8,030 nt of DNA. It comes from Flavobacteriales bacterium. GTDB lineage: Bacteria; Bacteroidota; Bacteroidia; Flavobacteriales_E; Vicingaceae. Below the pieces are notes generated by a model that worked only from the letters and a program-made list of their open reading frames with translations, searched no databases and was not told the DNA's origin. Positions 7,037 through 8,030 of the stretch are shown here, piece after piece (the stretch's first letter is position 1; each line of letters starts with the position of its first letter). The position numbers and the translations under genes are program-made. The stretch is taken from contig NVVI01000018.1 of assembly GCA_002402165.1 (NCBI GenBank), positions 10,404 through 18,433 of the forward strand, written 5' to 3'.

Positions 7037-8030
7037 CGAATCACCATAAAAGGTTTACGTTGACTTAAACTTTCAGATTCTAATATCATATAATAAATTC
7101 CTTGTTCAAAATTCTTAGTAGAAATTGTGGTACTTCCAGTCAAACTCACCTCTCTTACTAATTTTCCTATGGAATCATAAATCTTAAGACTTACATTTTT
7201 AAACGATTTATTTTGTAATTCAATAGTCAATAAATCACTAGTTGGATTCGGATATATTGAAAAAATATTTTCTTCTAAGGTATTTGATTTAACGCCAGTT
7301 AACGCAGAAAAATTAAAAATATACAATCCTTTTCCTTCATCGCTCGCTAATATATTTCCATCCTGACTAAACACATACAATCCAAAATTACCACCATAAC
7401 CTGGGCCAGTAGCAGAAGAGTCAGTATCATATTCTGCTTCTAAAGAAATATTAGTTGGATCAGAAATATCAAAAACTCTAAACCCAGCACGGTAATAAGA
7501 TACATATGCATAATTATCAATCACATACAAGTTGTGGACATATGAGGTAGGATCAGTAAAGCTATCTACCTTAAAAGGTGCAACAAGATTACTAATATCA
7601 TAAACCATAATATCGTTTTCAATTGATGTTGCTAATTCATCACATACGAACAGGTAATTTCCGTTTGTAGATGGCCAACCGCTATGGTGATTTGTTCCTA
7701 TATCTGCGGGTACAGTTCCTATTTGCACAAGCGTATCTGGTACAGTTATGTCAAAAATTCTTGTCCCACAATTCCAAGAAAAATCGTACAAACGAAACCC
7801 AATTATTGATATATCATGCCCCTGACAAGCACTTTCTGTATAAACCAGTAAAGGGTTTTCAGGATCTGTATTTAAATCATAAATTCTAATGCCTGGTGTC
7901 GAAACATACATATAACCGCTGTCAGAAATGGTAATATTATGTCCTGCGGGGAAAGACCCTACCAAAGCAGGGTTGGCTGGATCACTAAGATCAATAATTT
8001 TCCCTGAAACGGAAGGGCTTTCTGCAACTA
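7033..8030 (-). CDS. Choice-of-anchor B / LVIVD-repeat secreted protein with T9SS type A sorting domain (partial, N-terminus beyond window)
   Basis: The last 331 residues are visible. The frame stays open through the right edge (GKIIDLSDPANPALVGSF just upstream of 7965), so the TTG at 7965 is not the start. Repeated beta-propeller-like blades of the LVIVD type appear as IRIYDLNTDPENPLLV, TRIFDIT, IMVYDISN and FRVFDISDPTN. Conserved His-containing segments GHNI, GHDI, NHHSGW and VHNLYV, then YYRAGFRVFDISD and LASDEGKGLYIF, match the choice-of-anchor B family. The final 78 or so residues form a T9SS type A sorting domain: IFSIYPNPTSDLLTIEL, then IYDSIGKLVREV, EQGIYYMILES and a terminal RKPFMVIR. 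Such proteins cross the outer membrane through T9SS and have the tail removed, often ending anchored at the surface. The ligand or enzymatic role is unknown. A signal peptide is expected upstream but cannot be seen. Confidence 0.85.
   Translation of the reverse strand, partial: VAESPSVSGKIIDLSDPANPALVGSFPAGHNITISDSGYMYVSTPGIRIYDLNTDPENPLLVYTESACQGHDISIIGFRLYDFSWNCGTRIFDITVPDTLVQIGTVPADIGTNHHSGWPSTNGNYLFVCDELATSIENDIMVYDISNLVAPFKVDSFTDPTSYVHNLYVIDNYAYVSYYRAGFRVFDISDPTNISLEAEYDTDSSATGPGYGGNFGLYVFSQDGNILASDEGKGLYIFNFSALTGVKSNTLEENIFSIYPNPTSDLLTIELQNKSFKNVSLKIYDSIGKLVREVSLTGSTTISTKNFEQGIYYMILESESLSQRKPFMVIR

Noticed and set aside
7963..7965. TTG at 7965 as the start of the T9SS protein
   Set aside because: The frame continues open to the window edge and encodes a further LVIVD-like segment, so the gene is simply cut by the edge.

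Overview
The window looks like a piece of a Bacteroidota chromosome, most likely a flavobacterium-like lineage. The evidence is strongly AT-rich DNA, a C-terminal type IX secretion (T9SS) sorting domain that is essentially confined to this phylum, Bacteroidota-type promoters (TTTG-N19-TAnnTTTG) and no clear Shine-Dalgarno sequences. This placement is an inference from content, not a match to a named species.

Layout: an LD-carboxypeptidase gene (minus strand, 5-904) is transcribed divergently from methionyl-tRNA synthetase metG (plus, about 966-3038). Their promoters interleave in a very short shared region, and metG has no ATG start. An 82-bp gap carrying a strong hairpin, which contains an interspersed repeat, separates metG from an S4-domain rRNA pseudouridine synthase (plus, 3121-3972). 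Next comes a 403-bp gene-free stretch rich in inverted and direct repeats, including a composite palindrome of about 100 bp. A long AsmA-family membrane-anchored protein follows (plus, GTG start at 4376, to 7036). It converges with a secreted choice-of-anchor B / LVIVD-repeat protein with a T9SS tail (minus, 7033 to beyond the right edge). The two stop codons share the bases TTAA.

The protein-coding content is mostly housekeeping: peptidoglycan recycling, aminoacylation, rRNA modification and envelope maintenance, plus one exported protein. I see no operon that amounts to a new multi-gene system and no defence locus, phage, IS transposase, CRISPR or RNA gene. The less ordinary material is non-coding. 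One repeat has copies at about 3075 and 4299 in opposite orientation whose differences preserve a hairpin. A GC-rich palindrome is read in frame inside the metG linker. The divergent promoter block contains -7 boxes that could be mistaken for TTG start codons.
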